Origin: WRAI01 sp031549605
GTDB lineage: Bacteria; Bacillota; Clostridia; Oscillospirales; UBA929
Direction of reading: 5' to 3'
NCBI GenBank assembly: GCA_031549605.1
Contig: JAVBPM010000059.1
Coordinates: forward strand, 1-34,418
DNA: 34,418 nucleotides
Shown here: one piece after another, positions 23,851 through 32,167 of the stretch
How the letters are laid out: each line of letters starts with the position of its first letter
How positions within the stretch are numbered: position 1 is the first letter of the stretch
Translations under genes and position numbers: made by a program
The notes under the pieces: generated by a model
The model's database searches: none
Seen by the model: the letters and a program-made list of their open reading frames with translations, nothing else
What the model was told of the DNA's origin: nothing

Positions 23851-24937
23851 GAAACGCATGCACAATATCAAAGAACAGCTTGTGCCCAGCCCCGAGGCCG
23901 TGCAGTCGCTGCACGAAACAGTGAACGGCCAGCCGCAGCGCCACGGCGCCGACCGCGCCATCCTCACGCGTGCACTGGCCGCCGCCGCCTGCCTGCTGTT
24001 GGTCATCGGCGCGATTGGCCTTTTCACCGCCCCGTCACCCGCCAAGGCCATCAAAGGCCTGCCCGCCGTCGACTTTACGCTGACTGAGGACACCAGCGGT
24101 ATTGCCGCCAGCCGCATCGGCTTTTACAGCCTTATCAACTTCTTTGAATATCAGGCCGACAACATCATGATCGTGCGCGTTGACGCCGTACAGCTCAACG
24201 AAACCGAAGGCACGCAGCAATGCGACGTCACTGTACTGCAAAAAATCAACGGCAGCGACCTGCCTGACAGCTTCAGCTTCACCCAGCACCTGCTCGGCGG
24301 CTGTGTCGGCACCGAAGTGCCGCAGCTGCTCCGCACCGGCGGCGTCTACCTGCTGCCCTTCGGCAAAAACAACGAGGGCTACTACCTGATGGGTGACTAT
24401 GACGTACTGTTTGAAATCGACGATCAAGGCGTTATCGCTTCGCACGCCACCTCGCCCGAGTTTACCGCCTTTAACGGCCAGCCTTACACGACGCTAACCG
24501 ACGCCTTTGCCGCAATCACGCAGGACAAAGCAATGATGCTCAGCGTGTCGCCGCTGGGCATGGCCATGCGCAGCGGCTTTAAGCTGGTCGAGGCAACCGT
24601 CACAAGCGACACGGTCGACACCGTTGACCAGTATGGCACACCCATCAAATCCAACACCATCGCCATCGTCAAGGATTACAGCGACCTGGGTCTCAGCGGC
24701 TCAATTGATGTCACCTACTTTGCCGACGACGCTCTGACGTTGCAAAACGGCGCTGGCTACCTGCTGCTGCTTGAGGACTACGAAGGCCAATACTCAGTGT
24801 ACAGCATGCGCGCCGCCGAGGTGCTGGCCGACGGCACAGTCCGCAGCTTTGACGTCGACAGCAACGCCTTTACCCCCTACAACGGCCAGTCAGCCGACCA
24901 AGTCCGCGCCGACGCCACTACGCTGTCGAGCCGGTAA
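23843..24937 (+). CDS. Membrane-spanning putative anti-sigma factor
   Basis: A 364-residue single-pass protein. The first 40 residues are cytoplasmic and charged, a hydrophobic helix covers about residues 43-63 (AAAACLLLVIGAIGLF), and the remaining 300 residues are outside the membrane. I recognise no enzyme or binding motif in that outer part; it is rich in Asp, Thr and Gly and has many aromatic residues, suggesting a beta fold. There is no HxxxCxxC zinc anti-sigma motif. The role is inferred from position: its ATG lies inside the end of the ECF sigma gene, the standard sigma/anti-sigma arrangement. A gene merely controlled by the sigma factor is the alternative. Confidence 0.7.
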   Translation: MNKKRMHNIKEQLVPSPEAVQSLHETVNGQPQRHGADRAILTRALAAAACLLLVIGAIGLFTAPSPAKAIKGLPAVDFTLTEDTSGIAASRIGFYSLINFFEYQADNIMIVRVDAVQLNETEGTQQCDVTVLQKINGSDLPDSFSFTQHLLGGCVGTEVPQLLRTGGVYLLPFGKNNEGYYLMGDYDVLFEIDDQGVIASHATSPEFTAFNGQPYTTLTDAFAAITQDKAMMLSVSPLGMAMRSGFKLVEATVTSDTVDTVDQYGTPIKSNTIAIVKDYSDLGLSGSIDVTYFADDALTLQNGAGYLLLLEDYEGQYSVYSMRAAEVLADGTVRSFDVDSNAFTPYNGQSADQVRADATTLSSR

Positions 24938-24947
24938 ACGCCACAGT

Positions 24948-24990
24948 GAGCACGCTCGGACGCCAACGCGTCCGAGCGTGCTCCTCTTTT
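24948..24990 (+). terminator. Strong intrinsic terminator after the sigma unit
   Basis: A 16-bp perfect stem, GAGCACGCTCGGACGC (24948-24963) with its complement (24968-24983), around a CAAC loop, followed by CTCTTTT. It lies between two convergent genes. The leftward side lacks a T-run, so it mainly serves the rightward unit, though the stem could slow both polymerases. Confidence 0.9.
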
Positions 24991-25282
24991 ACTCCAAATC
25001 ATCCAGCAACACCCCCTGTCCGCAAAACACATCCACCATCATCATTGCGCCCAAACGATAACCGTACACAAACTGGTCAATTTCGGCTAAATGCGCCGCC
25101 TCCGCATTAGCGGCAAGATAATGGTTGAACCGTTCTGTCTGTCTGCAATCCAACATCATCAGTACCGCCTCCTGCCGCTCACAGAGTTGCCGTAGCACGC
25201 GACCATACATGGAATCGCGTCTAAACGGGCGCTCGTCCGGCTTGATATTGCCCCGTGCAAATTCCTCCAAAAGACTTGTCAC
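24989..25282 (-). CDS. Small DUF6809-like protein
   Basis: A 97-residue protein of unknown function. It resembles the DUF6809 group of clostridia by FARGNIKPDERPFRRDSMYG at the N-terminus (GNIxPxER...GSxYxxAL pattern) and FVYGYRLGAMMMVDVF near the C-terminus. It is all-helix-like, soluble, without signal peptide. The start is GTG at 25282 with AAGGGG about nine bases upstream. The frame is open to 25402, but that part runs through the eno terminator hairpin and has no family match. It lies convergent with the sigma unit and downstream of the eno terminator. The family call is from memory of the pattern, without a search. Confidence 0.72.
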   Translation of the reverse strand: MTSLLEEFARGNIKPDERPFRRDSMYGRVLRQLCERQEAVLMMLDCRQTERFNHYLAANAEAAHLAEIDQFVYGYRLGAMMMVDVFCGQGVLLDDLE

Positions 25283-25386
25283 AATACCATTCCCCTTGCA
25301 TTTTTTAATCGCTAATACACGCATACAACAGAAGGAGCACCACAACCGTAATACTATTCCGATTGCACACAAAAATTTTCCAAACA

Positions 25387-25416
25387 ATAAGCGGGGCCGC
25401 ATGCGGCCCCGCTTAT
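25387..25416 (-). terminator. Hairpin terminator after eno
   Basis: A perfect 30-base palindrome with arms ATAAGCGGGGCCGCA, giving a very GC-rich stem closing the glycolysis operon. The T-run on the leftward side is weak (TTATTGTTTGG). Being symmetric, it could act in either direction. Confidence 0.7.
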
Positions 25417-25464
25417 CTATTGCACAATCAGAAACAAGCGCTTGTCCTAATTGGGAATAGCTCT

Positions 25465-26778
25465 TTACTTATTTTTGAGGTTGAAGAAGGTCTTGATGCC
25501 TTCGTACTGCGCGCTGTCGCCCAGCTCGTCCTCAATACGCAGCAGCTGGTTGTACTTGGCGACGCGGTCGGTGCGCGACGGCGCGCCCGTTTTAATCTGA
25601 CCGGCGTTGACGGCCACGGCGATGTCGGCAATCGTGACGTCCTCGGTCTCGCCGCTGCGGTGGCTGACAATGGCGGTGTAACCGGCGCGGTTGGCCATCT
25701 GAATGGCGTCCAGCGTCTCGGTCAGGCTGCCAATCTGGTTGACCTTGATCAGGATGCTGTTGCCAACGCCCATCTCAATGCCCTTGGACAGACGCTCAAC
25801 ATTGGTGACAAACAGATCGTCGCCCACCAGCTGAATCTGATCGCCCAGCGCGTCGGTCAGCATCTTCCAGCCTTCCCAGTCCTCTTCGCCCATGCCGTCT
25901 TCCAGGCTGATGATGGGGTACTTGGACGCGAAATTTTTCCACATTTTAACCATCTGCTGACGGGTCATAATCTTCTTGGCCTTGGGCAGGTGGTAGGTGC
26001 CGTCTTCCTTGTTGTACCAATCGCTGACAGCGGCGTCCATGGCAATTTTGAAGTCCACGCCCGGCTTGAAGCCAGCCGCCTCAATAGCCTCGACAATAAC
26101 CTGCAGCGCTTCCTCGTCCTTCTTGAGGTTGGGCGCAAAGCCGCCCTCGTCGCCGACGGCTGTGGTGTGACCCTTGTCGTGCAGCACCTTCTTCAGCGCA
26201 TGGAACACCTGAGCACCCCAGCGTAGGCCCTCGGCCCACGAAGTCGCGCCCACCGGCATGACCATGAATTCCTGAATGTCGACGTTGTTGGAGGCGTGCG
26301 CGCCGCCGTTGAGGATGTTCATCATCGGCACCGGCAGCGTTTTGGCGTTGGTGCCGCCGATATACTGGTACAGAGGCACGCCGGTCGCTTCGGCCGAAAC
26401 CTTGGCGCAGGCCAGCGACACGCCCAGAATGGCGTTGGCGCCCAGACGCTCTTTGTTGGCGGTGCCGTCAAGGGCAATCAAGGTGCGGTCGATTTCGACC
26501 TGATCCAGCGCGTTAAAGCCCATCAGCGCCTCGGCGATTTCGCCGTTGACGTGCTCGACAGCCTTCAAAACGCCCTTGCCGCCGTAACGGCTCTTGTCGC
26601 CGTCGCGCAGCTCGCAGGCTTCGTAGATACCGGTCGAGGCGCCCGAGGGCACAGCGGCGCGGCCGACGTAGCAGTTGTTTTCGTCCTCGGCGTAAACCTC
26701 AACCTCAACGGTCGGATTGCCGCGCGAGTCAATGATTTCGCGTCCCACGATGTCGATAATTTCCAGGTACTTCTTCAT
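25465..26778 (-). CDS. eno: Enolase (phosphopyruvate hydratase)
   Basis: A 437-residue enolase converting 2-phosphoglycerate to phosphoenolpyruvate. Motifs are GRAAVPSGASTGIYEA near the N-terminus, PVPMMNILNGGAHASNNVDI, the catalytic-loop region VGDEGGFAPNL, metal ligands near ISLEDGM, the catalytic lysine in ILIKVNQIGSLTET and SHRSGETED. Length is typical. ATG at 26778 has AAAAGGAG eight bases upstream. It is the last gene of the pgk-tpiA-gpmI-eno operon, 38 bases after gpmI, and ends before a palindromic terminator. Confidence 0.98.
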   Translation of the reverse strand: MKKYLEIIDIVGREIIDSRGNPTVEVEVYAEDENNCYVGRAAVPSGASTGIYEACELRDGDKSRYGGKGVLKAVEHVNGEIAEALMGFNALDQVEIDRTLIALDGTANKERLGANAILGVSLACAKVSAEATGVPLYQYIGGTNAKTLPVPMMNILNGGAHASNNVDIQEFMVMPVGATSWAEGLRWGAQVFHALKKVLHDKGHTTAVGDEGGFAPNLKKDEEALQVIVEAIEAAGFKPGVDFKIAMDAAVSDWYNKEDGTYHLPKAKKIMTRQQMVKMWKNFASKYPIISLEDGMGEEDWEGWKMLTDALGDQIQLVGDDLFVTNVERLSKGIEMGVGNSILIKVNQIGSLTETLDAIQMANRAGYTAIVSHRSGETEDVTIADIAVAVNAGQIKTGAPSRTDRVAKYNQLLRIEDELGDSAQYEGIKTFFNLKNK

Positions 26779-26816
26779 GGTTATGCTCCTTTTTTTATCT
26801 TAATTTTTAGATTCGA

Positions 26817-28340
26817 CTAACAAACAATCAGCGACTCGCCGGTCATGTCGGCCGGTTTGTCCAGCCCCAGCAGCGCCAGCATCGTCGGCGCGATGTCGCC
26901 CAACCGACCGCCGTCGCGCAGCTTGACGTCCTTGCCCACCACAATAAAGGGCACGGGGCTGGTCGTGTGCGCGGTAAACGGCGTCACGCCGTCGTCGTCC
27001 AGCATCTTGTCGGCGTTGCCGTGGTCGGCGGTAATCAGGCTGACACCGCCCATGCTGGCCACCGCGTCCACCACACGACCAACGCAGGTATCGACCGCCT
27101 CACAGGCGGCCACCGCCGCCGGAATGATGCCGGTATGACCCACCATGTCGCAGTTGGCAAAGTTGAGGATAATCACGTCATAGCTGCCGCCGAGAATGCT
27201 CTCCACCACAGCGTCACAGACGGGATAGGCGCTCATCTCCGGCTTGAGGTCAAAGGTCGCCACATCGGGCGTGGGAATGAGCGTGCGATCCTCACCGGCA
27301 AAGACCTTTTCCTCGCCGCCATTGAAAAAGAAGGTGACATGCGCATACTTGGTCGTCTCGGCAATGCGCAGCTGCGTCATGCCGTTGGCGCTGATGACCT
27401 GTCCCAAAATGTTGTTCAGCACTTTAGGCGCAAAGGCAACACTGACGTTGGGCATGCCCTCCTCGTACTCGGTCGCGCAGACAAAGCAGAGCCCCAGGTC
27501 GGCCTGACGGCGCTCAAAGCCGTCAAAGCAGGGATCAACCAACGCGTGGACAATCTCACGCGCGCGGTCGGGTCGGAAGTTAAAGAAAATCACGCTGTCG
27601 CCCGGCTGTATATGCGCGTCGGGTCGGCAGACGACCGGCACAACAAACTCGTCGCTGACGTCGTTGTCATACGACTGCTGCACAGCGGCCACAGGGTCGG
27701 TGTTGTTCACGCCCTCGCCGTAGACCATGGCGTCATACGCCTTGCCGACGCGACCCCACTGCTTGTCGCGATCCATGGCGTAATAGCGGCCCATCACCGT
27801 GGCAATTTGACCACAGTCGATGGCACTGCACTTGTCCACACACTCGGCCACAAAATCCTTGCCCGAACGCGGCGGCACATCACGGCCGTCCAAAAAGGCG
27901 TGTATATACACCTTGTCCAGCCCGTGGCGCTTGCACAGCTCCAAATACGCCCACAGGTGGGTGTTGTGGCTGTGCACACCGCCGTCGCTCAATAGGCCCA
28001 TCAAATGCAGCGCCTTGCCGTTACGCTTGGCGTTGTCGACAGCGGCCAAAAAGGCTTCGTTTTCAAAAAACTCGCCGTCCTCAATGGCCTTGGAAATACG
28101 CGGCAGATCCTGATACACTACGCGACCCGCGCCGATGTTGGTGTGACCCACCTCGCTGTTGCCCATCTGCCCGACCGGCAGCCCGACATCGAGACCCGAC
28201 GCCGACAGCTGCGTGTGTTGGTTGCGAGCAAACAAGTCGTCCAGTCGTGGCGTGTTGGCCAGCGTAATGGCGTTGGAGTCAGACGGCGGCAACAAGCCAT
28301 AGCCGTCCATAATAATCAATACAAGAGGTTTTTTTGCCAT
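26817..28340 (-). CDS. gpmI: 2,3-bisphosphoglycerate-independent phosphoglycerate mutase
   Basis: A 507-residue manganese enzyme of the alkaline-phosphatase superfamily interconverting 3- and 2-phosphoglycerate. The phospho-serine is Ser62 in GQMGNSEVGHTNIGAG. Metal and substrate motifs are IIMDGYG, AFLDGRDVPPRSG, GRYYAMDRDKQWGR, FNFRPDRAREI, TKYAHVTFFFNGG, NCDMVGHTG and ADHGNADKM. I start at ATG 28340; an in-frame GTG at 28355 adds five residues without family support. GAGG lies about nine bases before this ATG. It follows tpiA by 42 bases. Confidence 0.97.
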   Translation of the reverse strand: MAKKPLVLIIMDGYGLLPPSDSNAITLANTPRLDDLFARNQHTQLSASGLDVGLPVGQMGNSEVGHTNIGAGRVVYQDLPRISKAIEDGEFFENEAFLAAVDNAKRNGKALHLMGLLSDGGVHSHNTHLWAYLELCKRHGLDKVYIHAFLDGRDVPPRSGKDFVAECVDKCSAIDCGQIATVMGRYYAMDRDKQWGRVGKAYDAMVYGEGVNNTDPVAAVQQSYDNDVSDEFVVPVVCRPDAHIQPGDSVIFFNFRPDRAREIVHALVDPCFDGFERRQADLGLCFVCATEYEEGMPNVSVAFAPKVLNNILGQVISANGMTQLRIAETTKYAHVTFFFNGGEEKVFAGEDRTLIPTPDVATFDLKPEMSAYPVCDAVVESILGGSYDVIILNFANCDMVGHTGIIPAAVAACEAVDTCVGRVVDAVASMGGVSLITADHGNADKMLDDDGVTPFTAHTTSPVPFIVVGKDVKLRDGGRLGDIAPTMLALLGLDKPADMTGESLIVC

Positions 28341-28382
28341 CAAAGGGTGCCTCACATTCTAGGCGCAACGCGCCATCAATTG

Positions 28383-29153
28383 TTACTGATTGGCCGCGTT
28401 GACAATAGCCGCCAGGTCAGCCGCCTTGAGCGACGCGCCGCCAATCAGGCCGCCGTCGACATCGGGCTGCGCCAGCAGCTCGGCGGCGTTGGAGGGGTTC
28501 ATCGAACCGCCGTAGAGGATGGACACCGAGCGCGAAACACGCGCGCCATACTGCTTGCGGATAACGGCACGGATGTGGGTGCCCACCTCGCCCGCCTGCT
28601 CGACGGTGGCCGTGCGGCCGGTGCCGATGGCCCAAATGGGCTCGTAGGCGAACGAAACCTTGCGCATCTGGTCGCCAGGGATGCCCGACAGCGCACTGCG
28701 CACCTGCAGCGTAATCAAATCCAGCGTCACGCCCATTTCGCGCTGCTCCAGGCTCTCGCCCACGCAGACGATGGGACGCAGACCCGCCTCCAGCGCCAGC
28801 TTGACCTTCTGGTTAACGGTCATATCGCTCTCGTTGAAGTACTGACGGCGCTCGCTGTGGCCGATGATAACGTAGCGGCAGCCGGCGTCCTTGAGCATCG
28901 CGCCGCTAACCTCGCCGGTGTAGGCGCCCGAGGTCTGCTCGTGCAGGTTCTGCGCGCCGACGTTGACACGCACATCCTTCAGGCACTTAACGGCCAGCGG
29001 GATGTCGACAAAGGGCACGCAAAGCACGACATCGCACCACTTCGATTTGGCGACCAACGGCTTGAGCTCGTCAATCATGGCGCGGGCCTCGGCCGGTGTC
29101 TTGTTCATCTTCCAGTTGCCGGCAATAATGGTCTTGCGGTATCTACGGTTCAT
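28383..29153 (-). CDS. tpiA: Triosephosphate isomerase
   Basis: A 256-residue TIM-barrel enzyme interconverting dihydroxyacetone phosphate and glyceraldehyde 3-phosphate. Catalytic parts are the N-terminal AGNWKMNKT (Asn and Lys), VIIGHSERR (electrophilic His) and AYEPIWAIGTG (base Glu plus loop 6). The phosphate-binding end is YGGSMNPSN and GLIGGASLK. Length is normal. GGAGG lies about eight bases before the ATG. It lies 55 bases after pgk. Confidence 0.98.
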   Translation of the reverse strand: MNRRYRKTIIAGNWKMNKTPAEARAMIDELKPLVAKSKWCDVVLCVPFVDIPLAVKCLKDVRVNVGAQNLHEQTSGAYTGEVSGAMLKDAGCRYVIIGHSERRQYFNESDMTVNQKVKLALEAGLRPIVCVGESLEQREMGVTLDLITLQVRSALSGIPGDQMRKVSFAYEPIWAIGTGRTATVEQAGEVGTHIRAVIRKQYGARVSRSVSILYGGSMNPSNAAELLAQPDVDGGLIGGASLKAADLAAIVNAANQ

Positions 29154-29208
29154 GGGGAATCCTCCTTATATCTTATCTGTTGTCAGAAAGGTTCAATTGA
29201 ATAGCCGC

Positions 29209-30399
29209 TTACTTGTCCAGCAGGCAGGCGATGCCCGGCAGCTCCAGGCCCTCCATAAATTCCAGCGACGCGCCGCCGCCGGTTGAGATGTGCGTCATTT
29301 TGTCGGCAAAGCCCAGCTGCTCGACCGCAGCGGCACTGTCGCCGCCGCCGATAATCGAAATGCAGCCGCTGTCGGCCAGTGCCTTGGCAATAGCGCGCGT
29401 GCCGTTGGCAAAGGCTTCAAACTCAAAGACACCCATCGGGCCGTTCCAAATCACGGTGCCCGCCTTGGAAACGGCGTCGGCGTACTGCGTAACGGTCTCA
29501 GCGCCAATGTCCAGACCCATACGGTCATCGGGAATTTTGTCGGTCGGATAGGTCACCGGCTCGGCGTCGGCGGCAAAGCGGTCGGCCGTCACGGTGTCAA
29601 CCGGCAACAGCAGCGCCACACCCTTGGCTTTGGCCTTTTCCATCATTTCCAGCGCATAGTCCAGCTTATCGGCTTCGCACAGGCTGGTGCCAATGCTGCC
29701 GCCGGTCGCCTTGACAAAGGTGTAGGCCATGCCGCCGCCAATGATAATGGTGTCGCACTTGTCGAGCAGCGAGTTGATGACGCCGATTTTATCGCTGACC
29801 TTGGCGCCGCCCAAAATGGCCACCAGCGGACGCTTTGGATTGCTCAGCGCGCCGCCGATGATGTCGACTTCTTTCTTAATCAGATAGCCGCAGACCGCCG
29901 GCAGATAAGCGGCCACGCCCGCCGTCGAGGCGTGGGCGCGGTGCGCGGTGCCAAACGCGTCGTTGACGTAAATATCGGCCATCGACGCCAGCGTCTTGGC
30001 AAACGCCGCGTCGTTTTTTTCCTCTTCGGCGTGGAAACGCACATTTTCCAGCAGCATCGCCTGACCGCTCTGCAAAGCGGCGGCCTTAGCCTGCGCGTCG
30101 GGGCCGATGACGTCGGCCGCCATCGCCACGTCCATGCCCAGCAGCTCGGACAGCCGCTTGGCCACAGGCGCCAGCGTGTATTTCATGTTAAAGGTGCCCT
30201 TGGGACGACCCAGGTGCGAGCACAGAATCAGCTTCGCGCCATTGGCCAGCAGCGCCTTGATGGTGGGCAGCGACTGCACAATACGGTTGTCGTCGGTGAT
30301 GTTGCCATTTTCGTCCTGCGGCACGTTGAAGTCACAGCGAATGAGAACGCGCTTACCGTTTACATCAATGTCGTCGATCGATTTCTTATTGTAGGTCAT
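29209..30399 (-). CDS. pgk: Phosphoglycerate kinase
   Basis: A 396-residue two-domain kinase making ATP from 1,3-bisphosphoglycerate. Motifs are RCDFNVPQDENGNITD, SHLGRPKG, FGTAHRAHAST, GGAKVSDKIGV, the hinge-side GGGMAYTF, WNGPMGVFE and the nucleotide-binding GGGDSAAAVEQ. Length is typical. GGAGG lies eleven bases before the ATG. It is the first gene of the operon, behind its own promoter; the usual gapA partner is not adjacent. Confidence 0.98.
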   Translation of the reverse strand: MTYNKKSIDDIDVNGKRVLIRCDFNVPQDENGNITDDNRIVQSLPTIKALLANGAKLILCSHLGRPKGTFNMKYTLAPVAKRLSELLGMDVAMAADVIGPDAQAKAAALQSGQAMLLENVRFHAEEEKNDAAFAKTLASMADIYVNDAFGTAHRAHASTAGVAAYLPAVCGYLIKKEVDIIGGALSNPKRPLVAILGGAKVSDKIGVINSLLDKCDTIIIGGGMAYTFVKATGGSIGTSLCEADKLDYALEMMEKAKAKGVALLLPVDTVTADRFAADAEPVTYPTDKIPDDRMGLDIGAETVTQYADAVSKAGTVIWNGPMGVFEFEAFANGTRAIAKALADSGCISIIGGGDSAAAVEQLGFADKMTHISTGGGASLEFMEGLELPGIACLLDK

Positions 30400-30440
30400 T
30401 GTGAGAAACGCCTCCTATACATTGTTTTTATCGCCAAAAC

Positions 30441-30469
30441 ATTCTATAACAACTACTTTTTGTTTGCAA
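30441..30469 (-). promoter_or_regulatory. SigA-type promoter of the pgk operon
   Basis: Leftward TTGCAA (30469-30464), 17-base spacer, TAGAAT (30446-30441). It gives a leader of about 35 bases to the pgk ATG at 30399. The -10 differs from consensus at one position. The lack of gapA nearby makes this the natural operon start. Confidence 0.75.
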
Positions 30470-30614
30470 GGGATAATATGTGAAGTTTTTGTAACATTAC
30501 GCTAAAATTTATGACAAAATCAACAAATGCGGCAAAATGTAGTCGGCCGCACAGCAACCAAAGCCCCGTGCAACGACACGAAAAAAGCTGATAACACGCC
30601 AATAGGCAAGCAAA
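30470..30614. other. AT-rich intergenic stretch without gene
   Basis: Between the pgk promoter and the SLH-CAP terminator nothing gene-like is seen. It is AT-rich compared with its neighbours; a 60-codon open frame on the leftward strand crosses the promoter and is not credible. Upstream promoter DNA is the likeliest role. Confidence 0.6.
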
Positions 30615-30648
30615 CAGCGGCATAAGGGTCATCACCCCTATGCCGCTG
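30615..30648 (-). terminator. Terminator after the SLH-CAP pair
   Basis: CAGCGGCATA (30615-30624) pairs with TATGCCGCTG (30639-30648), continued by GGG with CCC past one mismatch, around a short loop. On the leftward strand it is followed by TTTGCTTG. It begins about 15 bases past the stop of the second gene. Confidence 0.7.
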
Positions 30649-30662
30649 CTTATATGTCATGT

Positions 30663-32117
30663 TTACTTCAAATCCACCAAATCCATAGTGCAGTAATACC
30701 CATACGTCGACGACGCCGCGTACGTAATGCCAACGCCGACCGCGTCAAAGCCAAACATACTGTTGTCCAATATCTGATTGCGGTTGGTCGACGAATAGAC
30801 AACGCTGTTAAACGCCTCAATACCGTCGCGCATGGACCCTCCGGCCTGCACCGCTTCGCGACACATCCAGAACTTGACGCCCGCCGACCGCAGCCGGTCG
30901 TCCGGCTTGCTGCCCGAGATGCTGGTCGTGCTGTAAAACTTGCGCGCCGCCATATCGCGGCTGTGCGCCCTCGACACATTGGACACCGAGCTCGAATACA
31001 CCAGCGGCGCCTTGCCGTTATAAACACGGAAGGCGTTTAGGATTTCATAGAACACCGCTTCGCTGCCGGCCAGCTGCGCCGCTGACGGCTTGGTGGCAAA
31101 CGCAAAACGGCTGGGTTCGCTAATCACGCGGCAGGCATAGGTGCGATATCCGCCGCCGTAATCGGTGAAATAGTCAATGCGATTACTACCATGGCTGCCC
31201 ATGACCGAGAATTGCCCCAGTGCATAAAATGCCACAACCTTGTCGTTAAACACACCAATCATGGCAAAATTAGTGTACCTTTCGTGATACACATACCACT
31301 CAAAGCCCTGGCTGCTTGTGATGCGTCGTTTGGTCGAACCCCAGGTCGACACCAGCTTGCCCACCGAGTCGCCAATCTGAATGTTGCGGTTGCCGCTAAT
31401 CAGGCAAGTACGCTGATACTCAATCGTCGGCGTCACCACCGGTGTCGGCGTGACTGCAGGCGCTTTAACACGACTGTCGGCCGCAACATACTTTAGAACG
31501 CGGTATATCAGCAGCAGTGACTCCTGATTGCTCAACCGCGCCTGCGGCGTGCATTTTCCCTTATCGCCCTTGACAAACCCCAGTTTAATCATGGCATCCA
31601 TGGCGTCAACAGCCCAGCTGGACGTTTGCTTGGCATCGGAAAAGCCGCTCAACCCCGTTCTTCCGGGCTTGGGCGTCGCCTTTTGCGGCGCCACAAACAG
31701 CAGCGCACGATACAACAGCACAATCGCCGTTTCACGCGTTAAGTACTGATAGGGACTAAACTGCGTCTTGCTGGTGCCGCCCACAATCTTGTACTTATTG
31801 GCGCGCAAGACATCCAAATCAGTGCAATCGGTAAACGTCGTAAGTTGACTGTACAAGTTGTACTCGACATTCTGCACCAGCGCCAAGTACTGCACCATAT
31901 CGCTCAGCGCCTGCGTAAACCGCAAGCGCGTCGAGGGCAACACATAATCGCCCAGCAACGAACGCCGCACGACATTCTTGTCACGCAGCGCGTAAATCTC
32001 GCTCTGCGCCCATGACGAGGGCTCCTCTGCCTTAGCCGGCGCCCACAGCGACGACGCCGCCATGCCACACAACAGCACGCCAGCCAAAACAATCGACAAC
32101 AATCTTTGACTTTTCAT
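30663..32117 (-). CDS. Secreted SLH-CAP protein, degenerate CAP domain
   Basis: A 484-residue exported protein. A signal peptide (about residues 1-30, cleaved near AKA) is followed by three SLH-like repeats (about 33-215), which bind cell-wall polymer, a Thr/Pro linker (218-232), a CAP-associated N-terminal-type domain (about 235-345; FEWYVYHERYTNFAMIGVF) and a CAP/SCP domain (about 355-484). In the CAP domain His385 is kept (RAHSRDM). CREAVQAG stands where GENIA is usual, and SSTNRNQILD where GHRGNML is usual, so the second histidine is Asn445. It has Cys at several outer positions. The gene is the second of a pair, 50 bases after its paralogue. GAGG is five to six bases before the ATG. Role unknown; a surface or wall-attached factor is the family-based guess. 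Confidence 0.86.
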   Translation of the reverse strand: MKSQRLLSIVLAGVLLCGMAASSLWAPAKAEEPSSWAQSEIYALRDKNVVRRSLLGDYVLPSTRLRFTQALSDMVQYLALVQNVEYNLYSQLTTFTDCTDLDVLRANKYKIVGGTSKTQFSPYQYLTRETAIVLLYRALLFVAPQKATPKPGRTGLSGFSDAKQTSSWAVDAMDAMIKLGFVKGDKGKCTPQARLSNQESLLLIYRVLKYVAADSRVKAPAVTPTPVVTPTIEYQRTCLISGNRNIQIGDSVGKLVSTWGSTKRRITSSQGFEWYVYHERYTNFAMIGVFNDKVVAFYALGQFSVMGSHGSNRIDYFTDYGGGYRTYACRVISEPSRFAFATKPSAAQLAGSEAVFYEILNAFRVYNGKAPLVYSSSVSNVSRAHSRDMAARKFYSTTSISGSKPDDRLRSAGVKFWMCREAVQAGGSMRDGIEAFNSVVYSSTNRNQILDNSMFGFDAVGVGITYAASSTYGYYCTMDLVDLK

Positions 32118-32167
32118 CTCTACCTCACTTCAAGCAACGGCCTGACTTACAAACTCCACTGTAAAGC

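Noticed and set aside
23843..24937. A zinc-binding (ZAS) anti-sigma factor
   Set aside because: No HxxxCxxC motif is present in the N-terminal part; only the gene position supports the anti-sigma role.
25387..25416. A 30-base perfect palindrome as an attachment or binding site
   Set aside because: Its position just after eno and its GC-rich stem make it a terminator; no integrase target or mobile gene lies next to it.
30453..30635. A 60-codon leftward open frame before pgk
   Set aside because: It crosses the pgk -35 box, has no good ribosome site, and its Cys/Leu-rich product resembles nothing known.
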